Source: Alternaria dauci (taxonomy: Eukaryota; Ascomycota; Dothideomycetes; Pleosporales; Pleosporaceae). Taken from it: a DNA stretch of 64,000 bases. Under the pieces are notes generated by a model. It was not told where the DNA came from. It was given only the letters and a program-made list of their open reading frames with translations, and did not search any database. The translations under genes were made by a program, and so were the position numbers. The stretch spans positions 1,116,001-1,180,000 of the forward strand of contig NC_091273.1 of NCBI RefSeq assembly GCF_042100115.1, given 5' to 3'. Below, in pieces: positions 31,401-41,768 of this stretch. Position 1 is the first letter of the stretch. Each line of letters opens with the position of its first letter.

Positions 31401-33093
31401 TACCACGGGCGCGACCGCCTGACATGACCTCGAGCTGCAGATTCTCATGGTCGGGGACTTCCTCTAACTGTTCAAGAGCGAAAGTAGCGGTACCAAGCTC
31501 CTTGTCCTTGCGGATGTCGTTGTAGTCAAAGAGGTTGATGGTAAGCGAGTCTTTCAGCGAAGTCACAATGATGTTGACAGTCTCATTCCAACGAGGATTG
31601 GCATTTTCGTGCACCGTCTTGGTGCGTGCGAGCACATTACGGTTGTTGATGGAAACGGTGGCATATGGATCAGGAGTACCGGAGAACTTGTCGGGGTTCT
31701 TGAGACCGTGTGCACCGTGGAAGTGGACCTGCAGAACTCCGATCGCTTGATCGACAGGATTACCAGCAAGCATCTTGGCGATCTCAATGGGGAACACATT
31801 GGGATCATACATCATTGGGCCCAAGTTGGCATGGATCTGCTCCATGATGAAAGTCTCCAGACCAGGGATGAAGTTGATGTCGAAACCGAACGTCTCTCCA
31901 CCCAAAGGCTTGCAAACGTAGTCGATGGTTGGGCGCTCCAAAAAGGACATTTCGACCTTTTCAATGTGGGGAAAAGGCAGCTGTAGCTTGAACTTGAGGC
32001 GCATGAGACCGGAAAAGGCCATGTCTTCTACGATAACATCGAGGCCCTTGCTCACAAGACCCTTTCCGATGCGGATTTCCAGGACGATCTTTGGGTTGAT
32101 CTTGTTCTTGATCTGTCTCGCGGTAAGATCGGCGGTGTCGTTGGGTGTGAAGCTGAACTTCCAATCCATGAGCACAATATCATCCTGTGTCTTGGGGTAC
32201 GTCTTGACGTGCTCCAGGCGCGGAGGCTTCGTTCCGAGGACAAACGTCTTCATCTTCAAGCTGTCGAGAAATGATGGTGTTGACGTGGAGAGCACTTGGT
32301 CTACGGTACCCACAATAGTGTCACAAAGGACAGGCGCGTAGATGGGCCAGAACTTGACAAGGAAACTGTTGATCCACTCGAGGCTCTCCGCGTCTGTCTC
32401 GAGCTTGTTCTTGGCCATCTCGCGATTGAGGTCATCTCGCGCATTGCGACGCACGCGACGGATCGAGGTTCGGTAATAGGTGCCGCAGACGGCCATGAAG
32501 ATCATGATCCAGCCCAGTCCACCGCCTAGCACGCCGACAACCCACGAGCTCAGGCATGCAAAGATGATGATGCCCGTGTTATGGTACCAGTCGCCAAAGA
32601 ACTTGTCCTCTATCCGGCTTTCGAGCCACGTCTGGTGGTCGGCCAGGGACGCCTCTTCCTCGTCCTTGTTTTCCGAGCCTGGCATGCCGAAGCGCGGCGC
32701 CCATCCGACGCGATCCCAACGCGCGTCGTCGTCGAGCTGCTCGGGCGCATGGCCGTTTGCTTTGGCTTCCTCTGGGGTTTCTATGGCGCCGGCTTTTGTC
32801 GGCGCCGGCAGGTCGTACTCTGGCGGGCTCTTGTCGTCGGCGTCTGATACCAATGCCGTCGCATTCTTGTTGCGCTCGTGGTGGAAGTTTGCGGGGACAC
32901 GCGCTCGTGCCTGTGCCCGCTTCTGCTCGGGCGTCGCATCGGGGTCGAATTGGAAGGCCGCGCTGCCACCCGCTTGCGCCTGGTCCACCAGTGACTTCTC
33001 CGCCTGCTGCGCCGTAATCGACGAGTTTGGGTCCCGGGCTGCGTCGAGCAAGCCCTGCTGCTTCAGCTCGGATTCACGCGATTGCGTAGCCAT
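28449..33093 (-). CDS. Tricalbin-like SMP and multi-C2 membrane tether
   Basis: Exons 33093-30156, 30071-29931 and 29881-28449 give 1503 residues, the size of yeast tricalbins. The join restores KDTKEF-ESGLLVFKLIDG and NKMTFND-VGDTMIREL. After a disordered N-terminus comes a hydrophobic hairpin at about 173-207 (TGIIIFACLSSWVVGVLGG) that anchors it in the ER. The SMP lipid-transfer domain covers about 233-440 (SLEWINSFLVKFWPIYAPVL). Five C2-like domains follow: near 451 (SGTPDPYATV), 594 (GQLSPYAVLL), 750 (GKSDPYVRVL), 1115 (NGFSDPYCKF) and a divergent one near 1365 without the DPY motif. A linker rich in Glu follows the third. The protein links cortical ER to the plasma membrane and moves lipids, with Ca2+ controlling the acidic C2 loops. 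The first intron (84 nt) has the weak donor GTTTGT, chosen because it alone gives the conserved join. Confidence 0.93.
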
Positions 33094-34301
33094 GTCGGCA
33101 ACACGGAGCGGAAGTCGTACCCGCTCACCCTATGTTGCAGTTGCCAATGCTGGGCGTGCAATTGAGCGCTCGCAATCGAGGCGAGGATGCAAGTCAGGCG
33201 GTGGGCAGTCGTGGGAGTGATGGAGAAGAAAGAGAGCGGCTGGGTGGTGTTGTTGGGCTTCTGGAAACCTGTTGTTTGGCTGATTAGCTTGTCTTGGTAG
33301 ATGGCGGCAGCTACCTAGCTATGCTTTAGCGGTACTGCAGCTATGCTCGGGTGGGTGGCACTACCTAGCTTACTCGCCGAAGTAATTCCTCGCACGGGAG
33401 AAGAAGGGAAAAAACAAAAAACAAAGGAAAGGCCGAAGAAATGACTATGTCCAGGGTGTGCTCGTGGGAGACCGACGCGCAAGCGGTCCTTCTCAGACGC
33501 AATCACGGAGCTTGGATGAGGTCTTGACTAGCAGCTGTAGGCCATGACGATCCGCCCGTGCTCGCCCTGCACTGCCACATATGACATAGAGAACTACGCG
33601 TATCCCGACCTTCAGCTGCAAACAACCTTTGATGCTGCACCACGACTGTGCCGTGTCGCCAGCCACTCATGGTCCAATGATCAGAACCCAGTCTTCCCCT
33701 CCATTTATCGTGACGCTACCAACCTGCAGGGCTCGCCCGGCGTTCCCGTTGACTTTATCTAATCACTAGCCCCAGGGTCCGTCCCGCACACCCAAACACA
33801 GAAGACCGGCCTGTGAGAACATGATAGAAATGGTGTGACACCACCACATCATCGGCAAAGTCATTCTTCCATTCCCTTCTTACCGCAACTTCGGAAGAAA
33901 GAATTGTGACGTGGTTGCACAGCGAAGAAAAAACAATCAAGCATGCAGGCCACATGTCGATCACATGCGGATTACATGCAACATCAGCGACAAGTCTTTC
34001 CATCCGTCACCCCGTATTCATACCACATTCTTGTGCTATTAGTATTCCTACCACACCGCATGTGCATTAGAGGCGTTGCAGACTCGCAAGAACACACTTC
34101 CTCGGACTGCTGAGCTGAATATGCCCGGCCCATGTCCATCCAAGCCACAGATCTTCCAGACCCATCGAGAACCCACTCCAGCTTGAACAAACCCCACAGC
34201 ATAGCCGATAGGTTGCGAAATGTAAACGGTTCCTTCTTGATCTCGTGCGGCTCAGAATTCCTTGAGGAGCCTCATGAATTGGCCCCTAACACTGCACATT
34301 T
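33094..34301. other. Upstream region of the tricalbin gene
   Basis: It contains the tricalbin promoter and leader and the 3' flank of the DUF7514 gene. A 72-residue plus-strand frame at 33544-33762 has no domain character. No gene is supported. Confidence 0.5.
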
Positions 34302-36130
34302 TTAGTAAGGAGAACCACTAGCGACTGGATACTTTCTGCCAGACACTCCATCCTGCACCCCAGACACATACCTATGCACTCGGGGATCCCGGGCCCTATC
34401 CCTCTCCCGACTGTCATCTCTTACCCGGTCATCGTACCCTGCTTTGCGGTCTCTGTCTCTCTCTCTGTCGTGTCGATCATCCCACTCATCCTTGACCCTA
34501 TCGTGGCTGCGTGTTCTGGCCGAGTCACGCGTACGCTCGCGTGGATATTCAACATCTTCCGAGTAACGTCGATGTGAGCTCCTTCTACTATTGCCCATCT
34601 CGTAAGGGTCCCGATCACGGTGGTGACGTTCTCTATCGCGGTCACGTTCCCGTTCACGCTCACGAACATATGGTGGCTCGCCGTCTCGGGCTGGGCTTAC
34701 AGGATGCACAGTCTGGGCACCCCACCGCACACCAGGGGCTGGTACCGGTCTGTAGCTGGTGCGTGGTGGCATAGCTGGTCTTGAAACATAATACTTCTGT
34801 GCTGCTTCACGTTGAGCTTGCGCAACCTGAGTCGCAAAGAGCGGTGACGTAGTTGGTCGATAGACAGGTTGGGGAGAAGTTGCACTTGAGCTTCTGCCAT
34901 CCATTCGGACGGCATCGTGTTGATTCGAATATCGGCGCGCCTCACTGTAGGCGGGAAAGTATCCCGGTTGCGATACGGGCGGCTCGTGAGATCGGTGAGA
35001 GCGCAGTACGGGTTCATGACGACGAGAAGGTGGGCGATCTGGATCGTCAGAACCCGAGTCCGTTGTTGACAACGAAGATTCGCGTCGTGGCGGATGTGGG
35101 CGCTTGTTCGAGGGATATCGAGCTCCTGGTTGAGGAACAGGCGCAATGGGTGTGGCGTCTCCGTCGGAGTACTCCTCATCTGAGTACCGGCCCGGAACAC
35201 TCTTCTTCCTACCTCCAACGTAATTCAGAGGGTTCAGCATATGCCTCACCCTCGATGTGACGGCCCTCCCATGGTCGTCGCCCGGTCGTGGAGACTGCTT
35301 CGAGACATGGCGCATGAAGGTCGGCCGTGGTCGTCCCATCCGATAGAGTGGGTCTTCAAAATACCGGTATGCGCCATGCTTCTCATCAGCTGAGGTGCCT
35401 TCACTGTCTGTCGAAGTGCGCAGTTTTGGCTCGTTGGCAGCACTGCCTCCGCTCGCTTCCTCGTCTGCCTCCTGCTTAAGCCTGGCAGCAACACTCTGAT
35501 ACCACGTCTCCATAGCATCGTCGGGCTTTTCGGGGAAACATTCCTTGGGTAGTATTTTGGGAAAGATATTGCCGGTTTCTGGGTCTGGTATGTCGTCTAT
35601 CTCGACGGCCCTCTGTAGAAAAGGCACATGCTCTTCTGGCCCCAACAAGAGTTGTATCGTCTGCCATGTCACAAAGCCGTTCTTCTTCAGCGCAGGTATG
35701 CTAGGGCTCGAGTAGCCGTCGTCGTCTGGCCCTGGCTGCAGGCTGTGGTATGCGCCTAGCGAGCGATATATGAATGCGACTGATGATGGCGGTGTATCCG
35801 TGAACAGCACGTCGTAATCGCCCCCAACACTACGGTACCAGGCTGCGATCTGCGACGGCGTGAGATCAGGCGAGTCGCCTGGCTCGAACTTCTTGCTCTG
35901 CAGCGACACATCAGCTTGACGCCTCGCAGTCATCTCTGGAGCTGCACTCAACTCACAATGACTTCAGCGATGCCCATGAGCAGGCGATCTAGTAAATCGG
36001 TGCCGCACTTATCCTCCTTGAAAAGGTAGCCCCAGTAGTCGTATGCTTCCCGGTGCGCCGCATCCGCTTGCGCTGCGTTCGCCGCGCGTTCTTCCTGGTG
36101 CTCTTTCGGCAATATCGGTTCGGGAGCCAT
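34302..36130 (-). CDS. DUF7514-domain protein with Arg/Asp/Glu-repeat tail
   Basis: Exons 36130-35957 and 35897-34302 are joined across a 59-nt intron (GTGAGT to CTGCAG) and give 589 residues. The first ATG is MAPEPILPKEHQ; the open frame further up has no ATG. The N-terminal 200 residues carry the DUF7514 fold as I recognise it: DYWGYLFKEDKCGTDLLDRL, then IAAWYRSVGGDYDVLF, FIYRSLGAYHSLQP and GFVTWQTIQLLLGPEEH. The rest is disordered and strongly charged, ending in long Arg-Glu/Arg-Asp dipeptide stretches and RRSS sites like splicing-associated RD/RS proteins. DUF7514 has no assigned activity that I know of. The dipeptide tail suggests nuclear or condensate behaviour, which is inference. Confidence 0.85.
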
Positions 36131-36873
36131 TTTGTCGAAATGTCCAAGGGCACTCGCTTTGAACAATGTCAGGCATATATATCTTTTTCGGCTCGATGCT
36201 CGGAGCTGATGCTCGTCAGGGTACCTCGAACCCCGCTGCGTGCGACGCGCGGGAATGCAGGCGTGTGCAACGCGCCCGGCGTTAGGAAGCCACGGCTGCT
36301 TATATCAAGAGCTGCTGGCCGCTATCAGCAGGCATCATCGCTATGCAACAGGCAGATGACTGGCCGGCTGCGCCTCTACACAGCGCAGGAACCGGTAGAA
36401 ATGGTGGGGGTTTGTGTTCGCGGGTTGGCTGCGTGGCTGGTGACATTCTGACATCACCGCGGTAGGGCCGCAAGGCTGAGATGGCGTGAGGCCGCAATCA
36501 GGCACCATTTCTTGGAAATATTCAGTGCATACATCGGTCACCCCAATGCTGTTGGGATGACCCACGCGGATCAGGTGCGCGGGAATAACGGACCACTACT
36601 ACACGAGAAGAAAACTAGCTTCAGACAGCCGACAGGGACAAAGTGCAGGTCCAAACAAGGTTGATGATGGATTATGTATTGTATTCAAGATGCATTTTGT
36701 CTATGATGATGCGTAAATCATTGACCGGGTTTTACTATTACACCCCATTACCGCCTGAGTCCTTTTGCCCAAGTACGTTGCAATGCAGTCATCTCTCGTT
36801 ACCAGTCGCTACAAGAAGACCTATATCCTCAAAAAATCTATGAACCCGTGAAGAAAATGCCGCCTCAACCACT
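36131..36873. other. Intergenic region between two minus-strand genes
   Basis: Contains the promoter of the DUF7514 gene and the 3' end of the UDP-glucose pyrophosphorylase gene. No gene is seen. Confidence 0.5.
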
Positions 36874-39008
36874 CTAGTGCTCGAGCAGCCTGAGCGAACC
36901 CTGGACGACGACGTTCTCGAGGATGGAACCGGGAGGGATGTCGATGGTGGAGCCCTCAGTCGCAACGATGATGACGGTGCCCTTGAGCGTGACGCCACGG
37001 CCAAGGTTGACCGGACCAGTGATGGTCAGATGGTCGAGCTCGACGATCTTGGGGATGGAAGGGATACGGGCCTGGAAGCTGGACACCTTCTTGAAATCGC
37101 TGCCGAGCTTGATCAAGGGCGCGGGACCGAAGCGGTTGGGGTCAATCACCAGCTGACCGTGCTGGAGTGTGTAAAGATCAGACTTGACAAGCATGAGGTC
37201 GGAGCAGGTCTTGACGGGCAAGAAACGCTTTCGGGGGACGTTGACACCGTGTGCGTTCTTGAAGTGCTTGATAGCAGCACCGACAGCTGTCTCGAGCTGA
37301 AGGACGGAGATGTCGGCCTCGCCCTTCTTGTCGGCAGGAATGGACTTGCCGTTGGGGATGATCTCCATGGCAAGCTCGTTAGCCTCGACAACACGCTTGA
37401 TGGCCGCGAGGTTCATCCAGATGTTGTTGGTGTTGAAGTACTTGAACTTCTTGATCGACTTGAACTCGTTGACGTGCTCCTTGGGAACCTGGGCGATTTC
37501 AAGCAGACGAACGGAGCCCTCGTAGTCGATGATGGTACCACCCTTGACGTCAGCCTTGGTCTTGTCGGTCAACTCCATGATGTACTCCGCCTGGGAGTCA
37601 ACCATGTGCTGAAGGATGCGGAGATCGACAACGGCACCCAGGTTGTCGGCGTTGGAGAGGAAGATGTACTCAATGCCGCGGTCCATGAGCTTGTCGATCA
37701 TGCCAGTGTTGTAGAGGGACTCGAAAACGTCACCGTGGCCAGGAGGGTACCAGTTGGAGATGTCTGACTTGTTCTCCTTGGGAGCAGGCAGGAGCGAGTC
37801 CTTGAGGATACGGGGGTATCTCGACTGGTTGAAGGTGAGGATGTCAATGTTGTGTCCCTCGTACTTCTTGATGATGCTGGCGGTGTCGGTGTCGGTGTTG
37901 AACGAGTTCATCAGCACGAATGGGACGTTGACGTCGTATGTGCGGTTCAGGTACTCGATTTGGCGCACTGACAGGTCCAGGAAGGACATGCCGTCACGGA
38001 CCTCGATGACAGACTTGGGGCCAACGCAACCCATGGAGGTACCGAGACCACCGTTGAGCTTGACGACCGCCAGCTTGTTCAGGTATTCGACAGCCTCGGT
38101 GTTGGCCAAGTCATCGTAGCTGACGACCTGCTCGGCCTTGGGGGGAGCGATGCGGTTCCAGTCGATGGCAGTGCCCTTGGCTTTGTCATTGAGGTATCGT
38201 CGGAACAGAGCGAAGAAGTTGTCCATTTCTGTCTCGAAGTACTATAGTGCGTCAGTATATGCTCAGAATGACGTCTCTCCCAATTCCCCCTCTCAAACAT
38301 GCTGATAGCTTGTGGCTGCAGGCATTGGCCCGAGCAATTGTATCGTGATGCATGAGCGGCAGACGGAGGTTGTAGAGGTGCAGAAGAGTGGCAACTGACC
38401 TTCTTCTCGGCGGGGTCTGTGACGGTGTCGGCGAGCTTGTTGAGCGCATTGCGCATTTGCGAGGCGGCGACATTGGTAGATGTGTTCTCGAAAGCCTGAG
38501 AGATTGGTTGTTAGTCAATTGAGAACAAATTCAAGCTGCGTTGGAGCTATTGAGCGTGTAGATGCTGCTGTGGTTACCATGACACAGCAGCCGCGGAGAA
38601 CAGGCGATGAGAATGCGGAGACAACGCTTCAGAACAGCAGCGAACATCATCTTTTGACGAATCGTCTGATTTGCCCGAGGGAACACGCGTCGAGACATGG
38701 CTAGGCGGGGTGCTGCAACCCCAGCAATCAGTGCCAGCTCAATGCCAGCCTGCTTCGGTACCCACTATACCCAAGCCAGGGTATCTGGTGGCGGTGAGGA
38801 CAGCTGCATCCGCTCTGTAGCAACGAAAACGAGTCCAAGAAAGCAGAAGTGAAAAAGCAAAATGCAGGCGGGCAAGCTGCAGCAATAGAGAGAAGGCACT
38901 TACCACATGGGACTGCGACTTGCCGTGATGGCGCTGGGACGAGAAGCCGCCCTCGCCGCCCTCAGCAGCAGAGGGCTTCAAGTGGGAAGGAATCGCGCGA
39001 GAGGCCAT
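36874..39008 (-). CDS. UGP1: UTP-glucose-1-phosphate uridylyltransferase
   Basis: Exons 39008-38904, 38495-38400 and 38241-36874 give 522 residues, normal for the eukaryotic enzyme. The introns (408 and 158 nt) fall at phase 0. The nucleotide-binding loop [17 protein letters not shown] is at about residues 128-144. [27 protein letters not shown] and [12 protein letters not shown] are further active-site segments, with the UTP-binding and substrate Lys region in [13 protein letters not shown]. The C-terminal left-handed beta-helix that drives oligomer formation ([14 protein letters not shown]) is complete. The enzyme makes UDP-glucose from UTP and glucose-1-phosphate in the cytosol, feeding wall glucan, glycogen, trehalose and glycoprotein synthesis. 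The N-terminal 35 residues encoded by exon 1 are disordered and Ser/Gly-rich. Alternative fungal name: galF. Confidence 0.96.
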
Positions 39009-40430
39009 TGTGTAAGTCGGAGAGAGAGAAAAGCTGGTTCCGTGAGGAGAGAGTGGTGTAGAGAGCAGCAAGTGTTGGGGAGCTGGTCTCCTTAAAGGCA
39101 ATGGGTCGCGCTTGGCGTTGAACGTGGGGCAAGTCGAGAACAAGCTATGGCCTGGTAACGAGAACAGGCTTGGGGTTCTGATGGGGATAGTGAAGAGACG
39201 GTGTGAATTTGCCTTTTATACATGCATGTTATTGCCGCGAGTGCACCAGAAGGGCAGTTTCGAGCGTAGCATCTCTGCATGGCAACGGCGACGCCGCCAA
39301 TGGTTCTTGCACACGACGCGGTTCTGGTGCTTTACTTCACACCATCATGGCAGCCATTGCACTTGTTTCACGGTAAATTTTCCAGTTGCAGTATCGGACT
39401 ACACCCTCGGGACTCGCCCATTCACGTCTGCCACCGGCCCTTTCACCACGGCTTTCCACTACGTTCCCTCTTTCCTCTGCAGGGCTTCGTCTTGCGACGC
39501 TCCTTCCCAGCCCCCCCGTGTCCGCCCGAGTCAAGAGCGGCTATCGAATCGCTGCGCGGCCGCCTATCTGCTCAACCTCACGATGCACAATTGTTGAATA
39601 ACTTTTCGGAGAGCTACGTCGATAAACTGAAAAGCCCCTCATCTGGCCGCGGCACTAGCAGGGGTGTGCAGGAGCCCTGACGTTGCCCCGAGACCGCTAT
39701 TCCGACTTGCTCCCAGTGCTCCCCAACAGACTTCCCCAGCTTGCAGCCATGTTGCAATTTTTCCACAGTGGCAAATGCGCAATGCAACGCGGAGGCGAAT
39801 ACAGTGGGGAACCGGATGATTGAGGACTCCCAAGATCTACGCGTGAGCAGCGGCTCAGAGGGAACGTCGTGGCTGCAATGTGGCGCAGGTACAGGTCTGA
39901 TGTGGCTGCGAACCACGTGGGGGATCTACTGTTAGTCGGTGCATTCATACAACAACGATGCCCATGTCAGACGGCAGCCTCGATAACGCCCATCTCCATC
40001 ACCAGTTGCCGTGCTGCAAACTTCTCAAGACTCTGTGGCTTGATTTTTTGTGTATCAATACGGGTGACCATTTGACTACGTTGCGCTCAGCTAACAAGGT
40101 TATCAGTCAGGCACACCAATGACTGTGTCTAGGGATACCCGCGATACCGACAACCAAAATGGCAAGGAGCTTCCAACAAGCTTAGACGCTTGGCGGTTCC
40201 CGGGTACACGTCGTAGGTGTAAGACAGGGACAATTATTGGAAGTGGAGACTGAATCGGTGCCGGCTGCGCTAACGGGCCTACCCTCTAGCCCAAGTCTGG
40301 AACAGACATCCTTAGCTGTTGCTCTAGCTGTTCCCGTGGCTTGCGTCTGGGAAACTTACATACACTACCATGGCTGGCTGCAGCGATGATTTGACCCACT
40401 AAGGTAGTTCACTAACAATACCGCTTCACC
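39009..40430. other. Upstream region of UGP1, no gene seen
   Basis: Plus-strand frames at 39112-39597 and 39279-39680 overlap each other in two frames and have CT-rich promoter composition rather than protein character. The left part is probably the UGP1 promoter. The right part is the 3' flank of the aldolase-domain gene. Confidence 0.5.
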
Positions 40431-41274
40431 CTAGTTCGACCGTACTGGTCGTGTTATTTCGACGGCGGGTGCATCTGCAAACGGGACAGCATGAGGCTTT
40501 TCGATCCTCAGCTTGATCCATGCGCTCTGGTCTACCTCTTGTGTAAAGAATTTTTGTCCAAGTTCCTCGACCAGCCACGCTAGCAGGCTCTCAATAGTTT
40601 GGAAAGTGGACACGGATATCAACTAGGTCGGTCAGTTGGCGTGTACTTGTATACTTTGTTGCACTTGCCTCGAACAAGAGAGTCTCCAATTGAGGGTAGT
40701 CTTCGACACGAGAGTCATCTATCTTGTCAACCCAGACGTTGAGGACTACGGGCTGCTTCTGCATTCTCTCGTTGGCGTTGACGCCAATCAGGCATGGGAT
40801 GCGGACGTCGCGCAGATACAGCACGTTGGTACGGGTGCCGGTTCTTTCAATGTGAGACGTGATGTGTCCGGCTCCTTCTCCGAACATGCTGCCTTTAATG
40901 TAACAAAGGTTTGTTTCGATTGCATATACGTCTGTCGAGCCTGCGACGTCGCGAACGCACTTGGAGACAGCAGTCGAAAGAGCGGATGTCGACATCCAGG
41001 CCATGGTTTCGTCCTTGAAGCGTGCTTGTATGGCCTTGCTGAGTGTACCATAGTGGACTGTGCTATCGTCGACAGAATCCGTGGAAGAAGCTGATGTAAA
41101 TTGCTTCGCTAGAGTCAAAGTGACACTTATCAGGGCCCGCTGCTTCTTCTCGCGCCCCCAGACATCCTTTCCTGCGTTCACGACGACTTCTAGATTCTGG
41201 ACCATGATCTTATCATAATGTCCACTTGAAGCAGCCTCAGCATTCCACTGGACTTGGGTGACGAGTTGACTCAT
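40431..41274 (-). CDS. Dihydroneopterin aldolase (FolB) domain protein
   Basis: Exons 41274-40669 and 40622-40431 give 265 residues. The 46-nt intron is of the rare GC-AG class (GCAAGT to CCTAG, branch CTGAC); it joins QLETLLFE to LISVSTFQTIESL in frame. Two FolB-like halves are visible. The first begins DKIMVQNLEVVVNAGKDVWG and includes HYGTLSKAI. The second begins NVLYLRDVRIPCLIGVNANE and ends with IKLRIEKPHAVPFADAPAVE, the usual FolB ending. In bacteria FolB cleaves dihydroneopterin to 6-hydroxymethyl-dihydropterin for folate. Fungi usually carry it fused in a trifunctional FAS/FOL1 protein, whose N-terminal part is itself a FolB tandem, so this stand-alone two-domain copy may have another pterin role. 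It starts back to back with STI1. Confidence 0.85.
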
Positions 41275-41768
41275 GATAGAATTTCGGCTTATGATTTTGG
41301 ACGAAGAAATTGGTGGGCTGAGGAAGGTATGGAATATATCTTGGAGATGAACTAATCGTGTCCTCGGATACTCTCAGGTGCGAACTTGTTTGAGAAAGTC
41401 AGTATGAATCCCCGCGCAGTCACGTATCAGCTTTTGCGGACAACAAAACGCGTCGAACAAGCAGAAGTTTGCAATCGGCGGCAAGATTTCGTCATTGTCT
41501 CCAAAGGCTGAACAAACTAGTCGCGTAGAATGCGGGAGAAGGGCGCACAGGAGGGCTGAGATGGTACTCACCAAGCTGAAAGTGAGATGCGTGAGGCTCG
41601 TGGTGGGGTATATGACGAGCCCTCCAGATGGCCGGGCTGCACGGACGCAATCGAACATTCTAGCTGCACATCAAACTATAACTCAGAGCCTGTCCCTCAA
41701 ACGCGCGGAGTACCAAGCAGCTTCGCAGTCACATTCCCGAATTATCCAAAGCTGAAAATACCTCCAAC
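41275..41768. promoter_or_regulatory. Shared promoter of the FolB-domain gene and STI1, with heat-shock-like elements
   Basis: The two start codons face away from each other over 494 bp. GAAcaTTCtaG at 41653-41663 and TTCccGAA at 41734-41741 fit the alternating GAA/TTC units of heat shock elements. They lie 106 and 28 bases before the STI1 ATG. STI1 is a known heat-shock-factor target in yeast, so these sites are plausible; each has fewer than three full units. Confidence 0.4.

Noticed and set aside
33544..33762. 72-residue plus-strand frame with ATG in the tricalbin promoter
   Set aside because: No signal peptide, domain or splice support; likely chance.
36877..37767. 296-residue plus-strand frame antisense to UGP1
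   Set aside because: It mirrors the coding frame of a highly biased gene, has no family character and lacks splice or promoter signals.
39112..39680. Two overlapping plus-strand frames upstream of UGP1
   Set aside because: CT-rich promoter-type composition read in two frames; no conserved features.
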